From contig OZ231127.1 in NCBI GenBank assembly GCA_965153355.1, positions 65,224,001-65,288,000 of the forward strand: a stretch of 64,000 nt of DNA, read 5' to 3'. This DNA comes from Flaccisagitta enflata. Lineage: Eukaryota > Chaetognatha > Sagittoidea > Aphragmophora. Below the pieces are notes generated by a model that saw only the letters and a list, made by a program, of their open reading frames with translations, was not told the DNA's origin and ran no database searches. This document shows, in pieces, positions 21,781-34,500 of this stretch; positions within the stretch are counted from its first letter, which is position 1, and every line of letters begins with the position of its first letter. A program made the translations under genes and the position numbers.

Positions 21781-22884
21781 CTCAATGCGTTCAAGAGTTA
21801 TTAAACTTTGAATGAAATATTTCAATTTCGCTTTTGCCATTCCACACAATCTTCAACCGATATCACATCACACTTTTTTGAATTACAGTAGGACCCCGCT
21901 TCATCGGTCCCATTGGGACTGCAGATTTTTCACCTTTATCTTAGGTTCACCTTTAAAGAGAGGTGAAATCATATTAGAAGCTGTCATTTAGGACTATAAG
22001 ATGTTAACCTTTATTGATGGGGAACCTTTAAAAGTGGGGCTGTTATTGCGGGGTCCCACTGTACTTCTAAACAAATTGAGCTAGACAGATGTGGTTTGCG
22101 TAGCCTGCTTGCAAATTCGAAAGGCTTCATTTATGTCACCTATTTTTCCATGATTTGTTGAGTCTCTTTAGAGCTATAAGTCTAAACGTAGAGAAAGAGC
22201 AGATCAAGAAAATGGCGTAAATGGTTTGGGATTCCATCACTCAAGAGTACCTCAAGAAGCTCCAAGAATCGCTAACTGAAAAAATGGCGGCTGTGATTCA
22301 GTCAAGAGATGCACATACTTAATATTTATTGACTTGCGATCAACTGGTTTTCCTTAACTAGTCAATAAACGCGCTTATTTTCGCAGTGGAAAGATTTTAT
22401 TTGTGAAGATAGTATTGCTTCATTCAGGACCCATCTTAAAAATTTTTGGCCTTAATGGGTAGACAAGCAATGCAGGTAACAGAGCTATGGCATAGAACCT
22501 CGCCTACCCCCAACCTAAACACTCAACTGCATAATCTTAATAGACTTAAACGCAAGTTAAAAATCAACACTATCCAATGAAAGGGTAACAGACCAAAGGA
22601 CTGACGGATAGACAGTTCCACATGCTAATTCAAAAGTTTTTGGGTGGGGATCTACAATAAAAGAAAAAAAAATCAATATTTTGAGGTACCACCGCCACTT
22701 TAGGGCCCAGATACAATCCTCTGGCAAAATCAGTGTTAGTGGCAGCTTGACCCACCAACGCATCCACACACCAATATCTAGACCTGTGCAATTAACCTTG
22801 ATATCGTTTAGAATCAGCACTTTGACCAAGTTGTTTACCACATTTGGTGCATTTGCCAGTTTTATTCGCAAAGTAAGATGTATA
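21781..22884. other. Non-coding stretch with repeat relics
   Basis: No gene. GTGGGACCCCGC-related motifs at 21890 and 22050 (AGGACCCCGCTTC and GCGGGGTCCCACTGTAC) form a widely spaced inverted pair, so a diverged hairpin element is likely between them. Confidence 0.4.
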
Positions 22885-23084
22885 AAAACAAGGCTGGATA
22901 CACGGCTACCAAAGTCGCGTGCGGGTGGCCAGGGGCCATATTTGAGGTCACCAGGTCATTTGGTCAGGAGCAGTGAGGTCAAAGAAATAAAATCATAAAA
23001 AAAGTAGTGTGTCCGACCGACCAACCAACCGACTTACCAACTGACGGACAAAGCAGGTTGTGGAGTTGCATGCGCGCGACTAAA
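22885..23084 (+). mobile_element. Helentron-like element, family A
   Basis: AAACAAGGCTGGATACACGG, M GTCGCGTGC at 22914-22922, a TCAAAGAAATAAAATCATAA body shared with the copy at 17853, a GACCGACCAACC tract, and 3' end GCGCGCGACTAAAAA. Confidence 0.75.
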
Positions 23085-23148
23085 AACCTTCAATTTGGTC
23101 ACCATTTTCATCAAAATAGGTACGTTCACAGCTCTAGCTTAGCAACAA

Positions 23149-23380
23149 GTGATGCAGGGTCACAATATTGTTGAGGACAGGTAGGCAGCGGCATCCAACC
23201 CCCATCCACACCCCAAACCCAACTCCAAACACAAACATACAAAAAGAATCCAAAACACTCATTTTTCCACTTTTCAACTCATCATCATGGACCGATGGAC
23301 TAACGGACAAATGGACTACTGGACCAACAGACTGACGGACGGACAAAGCCTCTAAAAGAGTTGCGTGTCCGCATCTAAAA
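23149..23380 (+). mobile_element. Helentron-like element, family B
   Basis: ACAAGTGATGCAGGGTCACA (5' hairpin GTGA..TCAC), GTTGAGGAC as M, a CATCCAACCCCCATCCACAC body, a GGACTAACGGACAAATGGAC tract, and 3' end GCGTGTCCGCATCTAAAAA. Confidence 0.75.
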
Positions 23381-23393
23381 AAAAGAGTGATTG

Positions 23394-24380
<987 letters not shown>

Positions 24381-24452
24381 TGTGCATCGATGATAAAGAA
24401 GCGGCACCGTTGCAAGAAGGACCAATTTCTTTTTCTGTTTTGTCTGTCTATA

Positions 24453-24699
<247 letters not shown>

Positions 24700-25007
24700 G
24701 AAAACTTTTTCTCCTGGGAAACTGTCATCAAAGAAACGAAAAAAAAAAAAAACAACGGAGAATTACTAATTTAGTACGTCTCCTTTGCACGAGACGTCGC
24801 CACCGTCTGTCTGTTGCGAAGCACGCAGAAAGAAAAAGATCAGCGAAGGAAAAATCATAGTAATTACTATGGTCAAGAAATTGTCGAGGAAGGTGGGAGA
24901 AAGAAGGGAATGCGACACTTGGGGCGGGAAAGTTTAAAGAATATAAATCGGAAACCAAAATTCATGGAAATTGGAAAACGGAATACGAGATTAGACACGA
25001 GTGAGGG

Positions 25008-25050
<43 letters not shown>

Positions 25051-25428
25051 GTTGCCAATGAGTAAAAAGCATTATTTTCTTCTTCTTCTTCTATCTTTTG
25101 TTTTTTACTCGTTTTTCGTTGTGAGGTTAGTTGACGCCAGGCGGTCGTTAGGGCGTGAGTCTCCCGCAGTGTCCGCTTGTCGCGCCACCGGTCAATCTGC
25201 TACCACTTGGAGAATAAAACAAAAGACGATGGAAAGAAAAAAATAATGAACGACTCAAAGAGGGAAGAAATCACACAAACAAAGACAAATCGAAAGGAAA
25301 CGGTCATAAAAGAAATATGAGATGAAAGGCAGCCTGAGGAGCGGGCCGCCCCTTTGCGGCACTTACCTACCTCCCGGCTAATCATTGAGCCTCCCATTTC
25401 TTTTGTGCACGTGAAGGTTTTAGATTTG

Positions 25429-25491
<63 letters not shown>

Positions 25492-25862
25492 CTTTTCATC
25501 TCAATCCTGAATTTTGAGTTTCAAAGCACAATTCTGAATTGACAGTACACACAAACCAATCGCGAATTTAGTCAGCCTCGGAATAATAGCATGGTAGTCA
25601 AAACAGTCACTATCAGTATATTTGCTGTGAAAAAAGCCATATTGAATATTTGCGACTGCTCTTCTGGATTACTCTTGACTGTGATTTGCCAATCCAAACC
25701 TCAATATCATCATCATCAATAAGGCCCGCTTCAATACGCGCCGCGAGGTAAGCGCGGCCAACGACAACTTGACGGACAAACAGATAGACATTGACGTACG
25801 TTGGCGCTAGTAGTAATGGTACTAAAATGATGTTTATATCCATTGATATAATAATACCAATA

Positions 25863-26115
25863 TTTAGTCGCGTGCTACGCGACTCTATAAGCCACTTCTC
25901 AGTCAGTCGGTCCGTCGGTCGGTCAGTCCGTCGGTCCTTAACAAAACTGTTTTAAAGGCATTTTAAAGCGTTTATATGTCTCTAGATGGTAGAAAAGAAA
26001 CTTTGTGGAGTAAATGGCCATTTCAAATGTCTTTTTGAGAAAAAAAATGTGTCTGTCTGTCTGCCTGACTTTTTGAAAGTGCCGATGCACGCGACTTAGG
26101 TCTGATGACCTTGTT
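25863..26115 (-). mobile_element. Helentron-like element, family A variant (left copy)
   Basis: Right end on the minus strand AACAAGGTCATCAGACCT with hairpin GGTC-ATCA-GACC, M AGTCGCGTGC, a GACCGACGG tract and hairpin AGTCGCGTAGCACGCGACT at the left end. Same element as 52763-53022 in the right arm. Confidence 0.7.
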
Positions 26116-26166
26116 TCATCACGAATTTCGTCTTCATCAAATCTATCAACATTTTAAACATTATGG

Positions 26167-26376
<210 letters not shown>

Positions 26377-26630
26377 CTCCTTTCACTCCTCGGTAGCAGC
26401 GAGGTAGAGCGAGGACAGTTATGACCTTTGAGAGGCAGTCCCGACCTCTGAGGAAGGCGGTTGAACGTGTCAGCGTTGTGTTGATGTAGTGGTCGTAAGT
26501 CAGTGCATCGATGACAGTCGGCCTTTTCGCCCCTCCACCTCCTCGTTTCTTATCTTGGAACCTCTCTTAGGAAAGATCGACAATGTTGACGAAATACTGT
26601 GGGAGATGCCATCTATGTACCCTTGGAGAC

Positions 26631-26960
<330 letters not shown>

Positions 26961-27285
26961 GTAGGAGGAGGAATAGAGCGAATATATGTGTGTATGGGTC
27001 GTAAATAGTGGAAACCTTCGGAAGCTGATTTCTTACCTCGGAGATCTCTGCAAAGTTTCAACTTTCCGTGAAGCAATATCTCACTTTTTCGTCGAGCGAA
27101 AGTTGGAACTTGGGACGGGTGCGCCTCCCCCTTCCGCAACTGTTTCCGATGCATGACCACCAACTGGAACGCAGATACATGAAGCATGGAAGTGGTATGA
27201 GAGAGAGAAAGAGAGAGCGAGAGCGAGAGCGACAGAGACAGAGACAGAGAGAGAGAATGCGAGCAATGCAACGGAAGAGGAGGAG

Positions 27286-28600
27286 CAAACGCCAACTTCG
27301 GGGGTTATAGATGGAGGAAGTAACTGTCAAGATAGGAGGAGAAAGGGAAGAGAGATGGGGGGAAAAGTTGGAAGCTACGCTACGAAGTGGCGACCCCCGA
27401 AAACCCCATCGCGATGCAGCGGAAGAAGGAGGGGCAAACGCCGAAAATGGAGGTTATTGATAGAGGAAGTAACTGTCGAAATAGGAGGAGAAGAGAGAAG
27501 AGAGATGGGGGAAAATTCAGCTACGCTACGCTGCAGAGAGCCCTCCACCAAAGCAATTCTCATTCAGCGCCTTGCAACGGAAGCGGGAGGGGCAAACGCC
27601 GAAAACTGGGGTTATTGATTGAGGCAGTAACTGTCGAAATAGGAGATGAGGATGACAGATGCGGGAAAGGGTTGATGCTACGCTGCAAAGAGGCAACCCC
27701 CCCCCTGAAATACCATCGCTTGGAAACGGAAGGAGGAGGGGCAGATGCCGAACATGGTGGTAGTGATAGAGGAAGTAACTGTCGAAATAGGAGGAGAATA
27801 ACAAGAAAGATGAGGGAAAAATCTAGAAGCTTTGCAAGGAAGATCCCATGCATGAAGAAAAAAAACCCCACGCATTGTAACGGAGTTAGGAAAGGTATAT
27901 GCCTGAACTAAGAGAAGAAATGAGGGGAAAAGCTAGGAGCTATGCAAGGGGGAGCTTATCACCCGCAATAAGGTTAAGTGCATTGCAAAAGAGAAGGGAG
28001 GGAAGATAGTGAAATCGTTGGTTACTTATCGAAAAATTAACTGGCAAAATACGATGAAAAAAGGAAAAGGGATGGTGGAAATTAGTCTACTGACGGAAAC
28101 CCATCGAACAGCTGTTATAAGGACAGAAGCAGACATCGTAAATTCGGGTTAATGATAGAGGAATTTCTGAACAAAATAAGAGAGAAAAGAGGAGATACAA
28201 ACGCTGAAATCGGTGGTTACTAACAGAGGAAGTAACTGTCAGAAAAGGAAGAGAAGAGAAAGAAAGACGGGGGAAGAGCTAGGAGCTACGCTGCACCTCC
28301 GAACATCCTCTCTCAGCGCCTTGCAACGGAAGGAGGAGGGGCAAATGCCGAAATCGGTCGTTATTAATTGCGGAAGCTACTGTCGAAAGAGGAGGAGAAG
28401 AGAATGAGAGATGAGAAGAAGGTTTGATGCTTCGCTTAGAAGAGGCGACCCCCAAAAAATCATTGCATTGCAACGGAAGCAAAAGGGGAGGATGCCCAAA
28501 TCGGTGGTTATGGATTGTGGAAGTAACTGTCGGAAGAGGAGGAGAAGAGGAACGTAGCGCGGATGGATGAAGGAGGAGCAATTGCGGGAAAATCATGGTG
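27286..28600 (+). repeat. ~150-bp diverged tandem repeat, about ten units
   Basis: Each unit carries GGGGCAAACGCCGAAAATGG, GAGGAAGTAACTGTCGAAAT and AGGAGGAGAAGAGAGA-like blocks, starting near 27286, 27431, 27590, 27740 and on to 28490 with rising divergence. Arg/Glu-rich frames here are by-products. Confidence 0.7.
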
Positions 28601-29465
28601 GGAGTAGAATTACAAACCCCCCCCCTCAAACGACGAGAGGGAAGGGGAGGGAGGGGGTTTGAAGGATGGAAGGCCGTGAGGCGAGGTTTTAGAGGATTGA
28701 TGGTGGTTGTAAAAGTCGGAAGTAGGTGGTTGAAATGGCGCAGTTTTCGCCGCCTCCGTCGCGGATAAGTATCGCAATTTCTATCAACTTGAATATTTGT
28801 GTGTGAGTTTTATTTCTCCAGTCCCCTCCCTCGAACCTCCCGCTTTCCCACTACCTATCCGGCTATCCATATCACGACTCTCTTCCCTACTACTTCTTCC
28901 ACCCTTTTAAAGATTATTGCGTCCCCCACGGTTGTCGCCTCATCTTTCTACGCCACCTTTCTGAACCATCTATGCAATTTGAGAAAATATTTTGAGTTTC
29001 TTATGTCCTTTTTTCTCTTTTGTTTTTTTTTTCCACTCTGTTTTATCACTTTGTCTCGGCTCGGTCTCTTCGGTTCCCATGTTAAGATTCACCTCCCACA
29101 TCGCATGGGAAAGAAATGCATATGGCTTCACCAGTCAATGATTTTACCTTTAAACCAACTCCATGTCATATCGCGACCCCCCGAATCGATCGGAAGTACC
29201 GCAAAATCGAGGAGGAAAAAGTGACAAAGACGCTGGACTCTGGAACCCTAACCCACGATCTCTCACACATACGCACAAATGCGGAGTGAAATACCAACAG
29301 AGAGGGGAGAAAGAAATGAAACAGGGCCATACTATTGACCACCATTGGAACCCCCGGGGGTAGCAGATACGTACCGCTGATATGCTAGAAGGGGGAAATG
29401 AGGAAGGAAGAAGGCGATGGTGGAAAGAGAAAAAGGAAAACAGCGTTACAGGGAGTTCGTTGTCC
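28600..29465. other. Non-coding stretch
   Basis: A G-rich segment (28620-28660) and C/T-rich sequence follow the tandem repeat. A 141-codon frame at 28799-29224 has no recognisable domain and a T/C-rich composition. Confidence 0.4.
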
Positions 29466-29469
29466 CTTG

Positions 29470-29527
<58 letters not shown>

Positions 29528-29638
29528 ACTTGGTTGACCAAAGTCATTAATCAAGTCTGATTTTCCATTCATTAACAGCTATTCATTACCATCCTCTCCG
29601 ATCTCTACTTTCCCCCGAATAGCCTTGTCAACGCAAAA

Positions 29639-29719
<81 letters not shown>
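29470..29719 (+). repeat. (CT)n then (GA)n, facing each other
   Basis: (CT)n 29470-29522 and (GA)n 29645-29719 are complementary and 120 bp apart. Confidence 0.9.
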
Positions 29720-29722
<3 letters not shown>

Positions 29723-29854
29723 CACCAATTTTTTCAAATTTTTCCCTGTTGACAGTTTGATTTTATGTTTTAAACTCTTAGTAAAAGTAGTGAATCAAAA
29801 TTTATTTTATTTCAATTTGGTCGCAATGGCCTTGTTACCGGGTCATTCATCTCA

Positions 29855-30018
29855 AATAAAACAAGCCCAAGACAAGGTGGAACTATACTAACAGACGGTT
29901 GAGCAACATCAGTACTACATTACATAATATACAATCACAAAAAACAATGGTAATGAAAAATGTTACTGACAGACCAACAAACCTACACAGCAAGGTGTAG
30001 AGTCGCGTGTCCACAACT
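29855..30018 (+). mobile_element. Helentron-like short element, diverged
   Basis: AAAACAAGCCCAAGACAAGG at the left and GGTGTAGAGTCGCGTGTCCA then CAACTGAAAAA at the right, with a weak GACAGACCAACA tract. Confidence 0.45.
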
Positions 30019-30429
30019 GAAAAAAATTCCAAGATGTGTAATTTGCAGGTCTACAACTTTTTTTTTCCTTTAAGTACTATCTTTGTGTTCTTGTGTGGAA
30101 ATTTCATTGGTCTGCATTGAATAGTTTGGCCACAACATGAATAATTAGTATCTGGAGATATGATTTTTAAATCAAGAGCAATTATTATTTTGATTGATCT
30201 TTTTGGAGCTACAGATGCTAAATTGGTTGCAACTGAAACACAATTTGATCAATCTCTTATTTGTATTCTTAGACCAATCTGACACCCGGTACTTAATTGG
30301 TTTAAAACATGTGCAATCTATAAAAAAATGGTAATGCAAATGTATAGCTGATAAAGCTTTAGTTAGGAATATTTGTTTTTTTTTCTTGAAAATTGATATT
30401 GTGGCAAAACTTTTTAACGCAGATCAATT

Positions 30430-30652
30430 TAACCTTAAACTAGGCTGTAATCACAGCTACCCAAGTCGCGTGCAGGTGGGCAGGGGCAGTGATAAAAAAG
30501 GCTATTAAAGCAATTGTGGAGGAGCAGTAACACAAAAAAACGCCCATAAATGCCAAAAAAAGCAGAGGGACGGACCAATGGACCAATGGATGGACGGATG
30601 AACTGACATAGTGGGTCATAGAGTCGCGCTGCACGCGACTAAAAATATCAAA
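30430..30652 (+). mobile_element. Helentron-like element, family A
   Basis: M AGTCGCGTGC, AGGTGGGCAGGGGCAG, a GACGGACCAATGGACC tract and 3' hairpin AGTCGCGCTGCACGCGACT then AAAAAT. Confidence 0.7.
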
Positions 30653-30724
30653 CATAATACTTTAAAGAAAAAACCTAGCCCTGTCAGATAATAGATAGGA
30701 GAATAAAATCTCAGCACTTTTTCC

Positions 30725-30905
30725 CAGTTGAAATGCATGACCCTGTAGCGTCGATTAGCCGCTATGTCTGTCTGTCCGTTTGTCTGTCTGTCAGTTAGTC
30801 TGTAACACTTTGCTTTGTCTGCTTCTGCCCAAATTATTGATCTATTTCATCACTGCTCCTGCCCACCTGCAAGCGACTTTGGATGCAGTGTATCCGACCT
30901 TGTTG
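30725..30905 (-). mobile_element. Helentron-like element, family A, diverged
   Basis: On the minus strand AACAAGGTCGGATACACTGC, AGTCGCTTGC, AGGTGGGCAGGAGCAG, a GACAGACAGACAAACGGAC tract; the 3' hairpin has decayed. It faces the A copy at 30430. Confidence 0.55.
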
Positions 30906-31219
30906 TTTTTAAAGAGAAATAGAACTTTTTAAGTGCTGTCGATCTACTTGAGTCATTCATTGTACTTAGGTATGTCTAACAAAGCTGACTGGCTCAATCT
31001 ATGTAGCGCATCACCGGCAATGAATTTTTAGTCGACCTTTTTACTGAAAGTGAGTGTGCTAAAGCCAGCATTCCTGTTATGAAGCAGTCATGTTCATATT
31101 CTTTAGTCTTTTCTGTTCATCTGTTGTCCCTTAGTCCAACGTCATTTATTATTTCTACTGCATATTATCGGAACAAAGGATGCCAACTGCATTATAGATA
31201 TCACCACAGATAGAAACAA

Positions 31220-31221
<2 letters not shown>

Positions 31222-31300
<79 letters not shown>

Positions 31301-31325
31301 GTCTCTCTCTCCCCCCCCCCCCCCC

Positions 31326-31377
<52 letters not shown>

Positions 31378-31378
31378 G
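31222..31378 (+). repeat. (GA)n-G5-(TC)n-C15-(TC)n inverted purine/pyrimidine tract
   Basis: (GA)n at 31222-31297, five G, TCTCTCTC, about fifteen C, then CT-rich to 31378. The two halves are complementary and could pair or form H-DNA. Confidence 0.9.
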
Positions 31379-31840
31379 AGGGGGCAACGATATGCGAGAG
31401 GGGGAAAGTTTTTATCGTTTGCGTGATCGGGCGATTTCTTCGCGCCATTTACATTTCCGCAGTTTTGGATTCCAACTTGCGATATGGAATCGAGAGTGAA
31501 TCGTGACAATGGTGACAACAGTGACAATCGCTGCTCTTGACACCCAAAAATTTGCATCGCGCAGTGACTGAAGGGGGGTCTAGCGATGACCACCCTCGAG
31601 AAACTGAGCTGTACCAGTAACACAAAGATGGTTTGCTGTTCGAATTCCAACCCCCCCCCCCCCTCCTTCCTCGCTCGACGTCACAAGTTTCCAACCATCG
31701 AAATTGTGTTTCTTGAGGTAAAAAAGTCTTCACCGTCATAACATGCAATGCGTATTGTTAACCAATGCTAATTGATGATTCGAGCGACTCCCCAAGTTCT
31801 TCCACTTTTTTCAGAACAAACAATTTTACTTCATTCCATA
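31379..31840. other. Non-coding stretch
   Basis: Contains GTGACAATGGTGACAACAGT and a poly-C run near 31652-31663; no gene seen. Confidence 0.4.
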
Positions 31841-31842
31841 TA

Positions 31843-32301
31843 CAGTACGATGGGAGCAATGACGACCTAGACTGGAGGATAGATTTTAGGTACCTTAGTT
31901 TTGTTTGTATCATGAAACATTTGAAATTTAGGGTAATTAAAGGTTGCTTTATTGCGTGAAAATGTTTTCTAGCCATTTTAAATTTTGCCCAAAAATTAAT
32001 TTGCATAACATTTGTTTATGAAACATAGCTGTAAAACCTGTAAAAATGGTCCAATTGAGCGGATTTTTTTTCTCAAAATTATATAAAATTGTTCGCCCAA
32101 TCTAATGAAAATAGTTAAAACCTGGAAAAATGAAGTCTTGATGAGGTCAAGTCAAAAGTTGAGGTTTAAGAGACGCAAATGCATTCACTCAATAGAGCAA
32201 CCTTTGATTAGCCTAAATCTCGAATATTTCATGATACAAATAAGATTAAGATACCTAAAATCTATCCTCCAGTCTAGGTCATCATTGCTCCCATCGTACT
32301 G
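31843..32301. mobile_element. Tc1/mariner-type hairpin MITE, TA-flanked
   Basis: CAGTACGATGGGAGCAATGA at the left and its reverse complement at the right; arms of about 120 bp (31843-31962, 32180-32301) surround a 217-bp loop. TA at 31841-31842 and 32302-32303. Confidence 0.8.
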
Positions 32302-32465
32302 TAAGTTATGCTGTTATAGATGAAAATTGCACCATTTTCTGGCCTTGCTCTTAAATCGACGTTTCTGTGATAAAAGCTTGTGCTCGGCGAAACCGAAGGA
32401 CCCATCTATGGCGTATCGTTTCCTTATTCTCCGTGGTCTTTCGTTTTTAAGCCTTTTTAAGCGAT

Positions 32466-32520
32466 TTTTAGTCGCTCGCTGAGCGAGTCTATAAGAGGGC
32501 GTGTCCCTTTGTAGCAAGCT
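32466..32520 (-). mobile_element. Helentron-like 3' hairpin remnant
   Basis: TTTTTAGTCGCTCGCTGAGC followed by GAGTCTATAAGAGG keeps the hairpin plus TATAAGAG context of the families but with a different stem. Confidence 0.4.
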
Positions 32521-32573
32521 CCGTCACGCGATAAATTGAACGACGCGAAATCGGCTGAAATGGCGATTTTTGA

Positions 32574-32760
32574 GCATCATGGCTCCTGCCCTGCCACCTT
32601 TCAGCCCCCGCCCACTCAGGGTTAGAGATAGGGTTGGGGATGGTTCTAGGGTTAGGGTTAGGGAAAGGGTTAGCGCTGGGGCTAGGGGTGGGTTGGGTTT
32701 TATGTATTACAGCCCAAATCTGCTCTCATTGAAGCCTTGCCCTGGCGGAGGATGTGGGGA
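32574..32760 (+). repeat. Repeat family H, copy 1, with degenerate GGGTTA units
   Basis: GGGTTAGGGTTAGGGAAAGG and related units, then TTTTATGTATTACAGCCC and CTGGCGGAGGATGTGG. The same order occurs at 46712-46905, so this is a dispersed repeat and not a telomere. Confidence 0.55.
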
Positions 32761-33500
32761 AAAAAAGAGAAAAGCTCTGCAGACGCTTTTCAATTATCGC
32801 CATATATGGTGCCATCCAATTCAAATGCATTTTTTTTTCGGTCTAAACCGACAGAAAAACATCAAAGGGTGTTATTGCCACAGGTCGAGGCAGACGGAGT
32901 CATATAAAACCAGACGTTAGCAGCAACGGCGGTATCAACGCTGTGCGATGTTGCGTCTATCGGCTTAAGGACAAAACAGAGTCTCTCCTTTTGATACGGT
33001 GAATATTCGCGGAGAGGCGAGCATTAACTTTGATGCATTCGCAATTTATTTTTCTCTGTCCAAAGTTCCAAAGTTCGAACATGGTCGCTCCCTCTACTAC
33101 GAGACTGTCTCGCGCCGCCGTTAATAGGCCCGTTATTGCGTTATAGACTCATAAAATAATATCTCATTCTAGCTCTCTCTCTCTCTTCGTCTCTTTTGCG
33201 GCTACTGTCGGCGCTTTTGGCGGTTTGGGCGACTTTGGTTTGCGTCGGGTTTTTAATGTCCCTCCCTCTTTTGCGTTGTGTTGCGCGGATTGCATCACAA
33301 ACGGTGAATTATGTGATTTTGTGTTGATGTTGTCCGCGACCAACGTTCCTCCCCCTTTCAAAGACTTCCGCTCTTCGTTCCGGCCATCTAATGTCTTTCT
33401 GTCAACTTTATTCCGGAAAATGCTTTTTTATTGCATCCCCTCTTTGGAGCGAACCCTCCTTTGGACCCTCCTATTACCATTCTTTCTCCTCCTTGCCTCT
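32761..33500. other. Non-coding stretch
   Basis: No gene recognised. A frame at 33225-33480 that runs into the CT array has no domain signature. Confidence 0.4.
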
Positions 33501-33745
<245 letters not shown>

Positions 33746-34413
33746 ACACACATACACAAACAAACAAACAAACAAACAAAGAAACACGAAAATGAAAGAC
33801 GTAAGAACGAATGTGGAAGAGGATCCCAAAAATTTTGGAAGGGGGCCAAAAATTTTCGGAAGAGGGCGCGGGGATGTTGAAAGCTCTCAACGTCATAAAT
33901 TCACGTCAAACTGCGTCAATCAATAAAAGGAGGAGAAATAGTTTCATCTTTCCGACGCGTAATTCTCCATAAATCTGCCCTTTTCCTCTCCTTTCTCGTT
34001 GACGTGCGGGTCTTCGCCGCCCCCAAATGGCTCCTCCACCGACCCTCCGCCGCCTCCGATGACCACCCTACCAACCAATCGCCGCCCCAAAATGACCACT
34101 CGCTGTAAGTTACGTAAGGGTGCCGGTCACCTTCCATCTAGAGAGCGAGCAGCAGCAATCTCTGTAGATTGCTGCGTCTTGTGCGGCAGATCCATGATAC
34201 ACCGCTCTGTCGCTGAGGAAGGAGTGAGAGAGAGAGAGAGATTGATTGATTGATTGATTGATTTAATGCTCAAGATACATGCATTCATCATGTAAACAAT
34301 AATGTTTTGAGCGGTACACAAGTACAATAAATAATTTCATAGATAAATACAAATTAATGAGAAAGAAAGATTCCGTGTTAAAAAAAGGGGGTTGGAATCC
34401 TTGTTTGTCTCTC

Positions 34414-34416
<3 letters not shown>

Positions 34417-34493
<77 letters not shown>
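34417..34493 (+). repeat. (GA)n abutting the LINE 3' end
   Basis: About 38 GA units. On the LINE's coding strand this is (TC)n directly after its 3' untranslated region. An (ATTG)n run is at 34241-34262. Confidence 0.95.

Positions 34494-34500
<7 letters not shown>

Noticed and set aside
27355-28629. Arg/Glu-rich genes in both strands
   Set aside because: The frames follow the ~150-bp tandem repeat and shift with its length changes; no domain is visible.
32574-32760. Telomere or interstitial telomeric array
   Set aside because: GGGTTA units are degenerate and the same flanked block occurs again at 46.7 kb, so it is a dispersed repeat.
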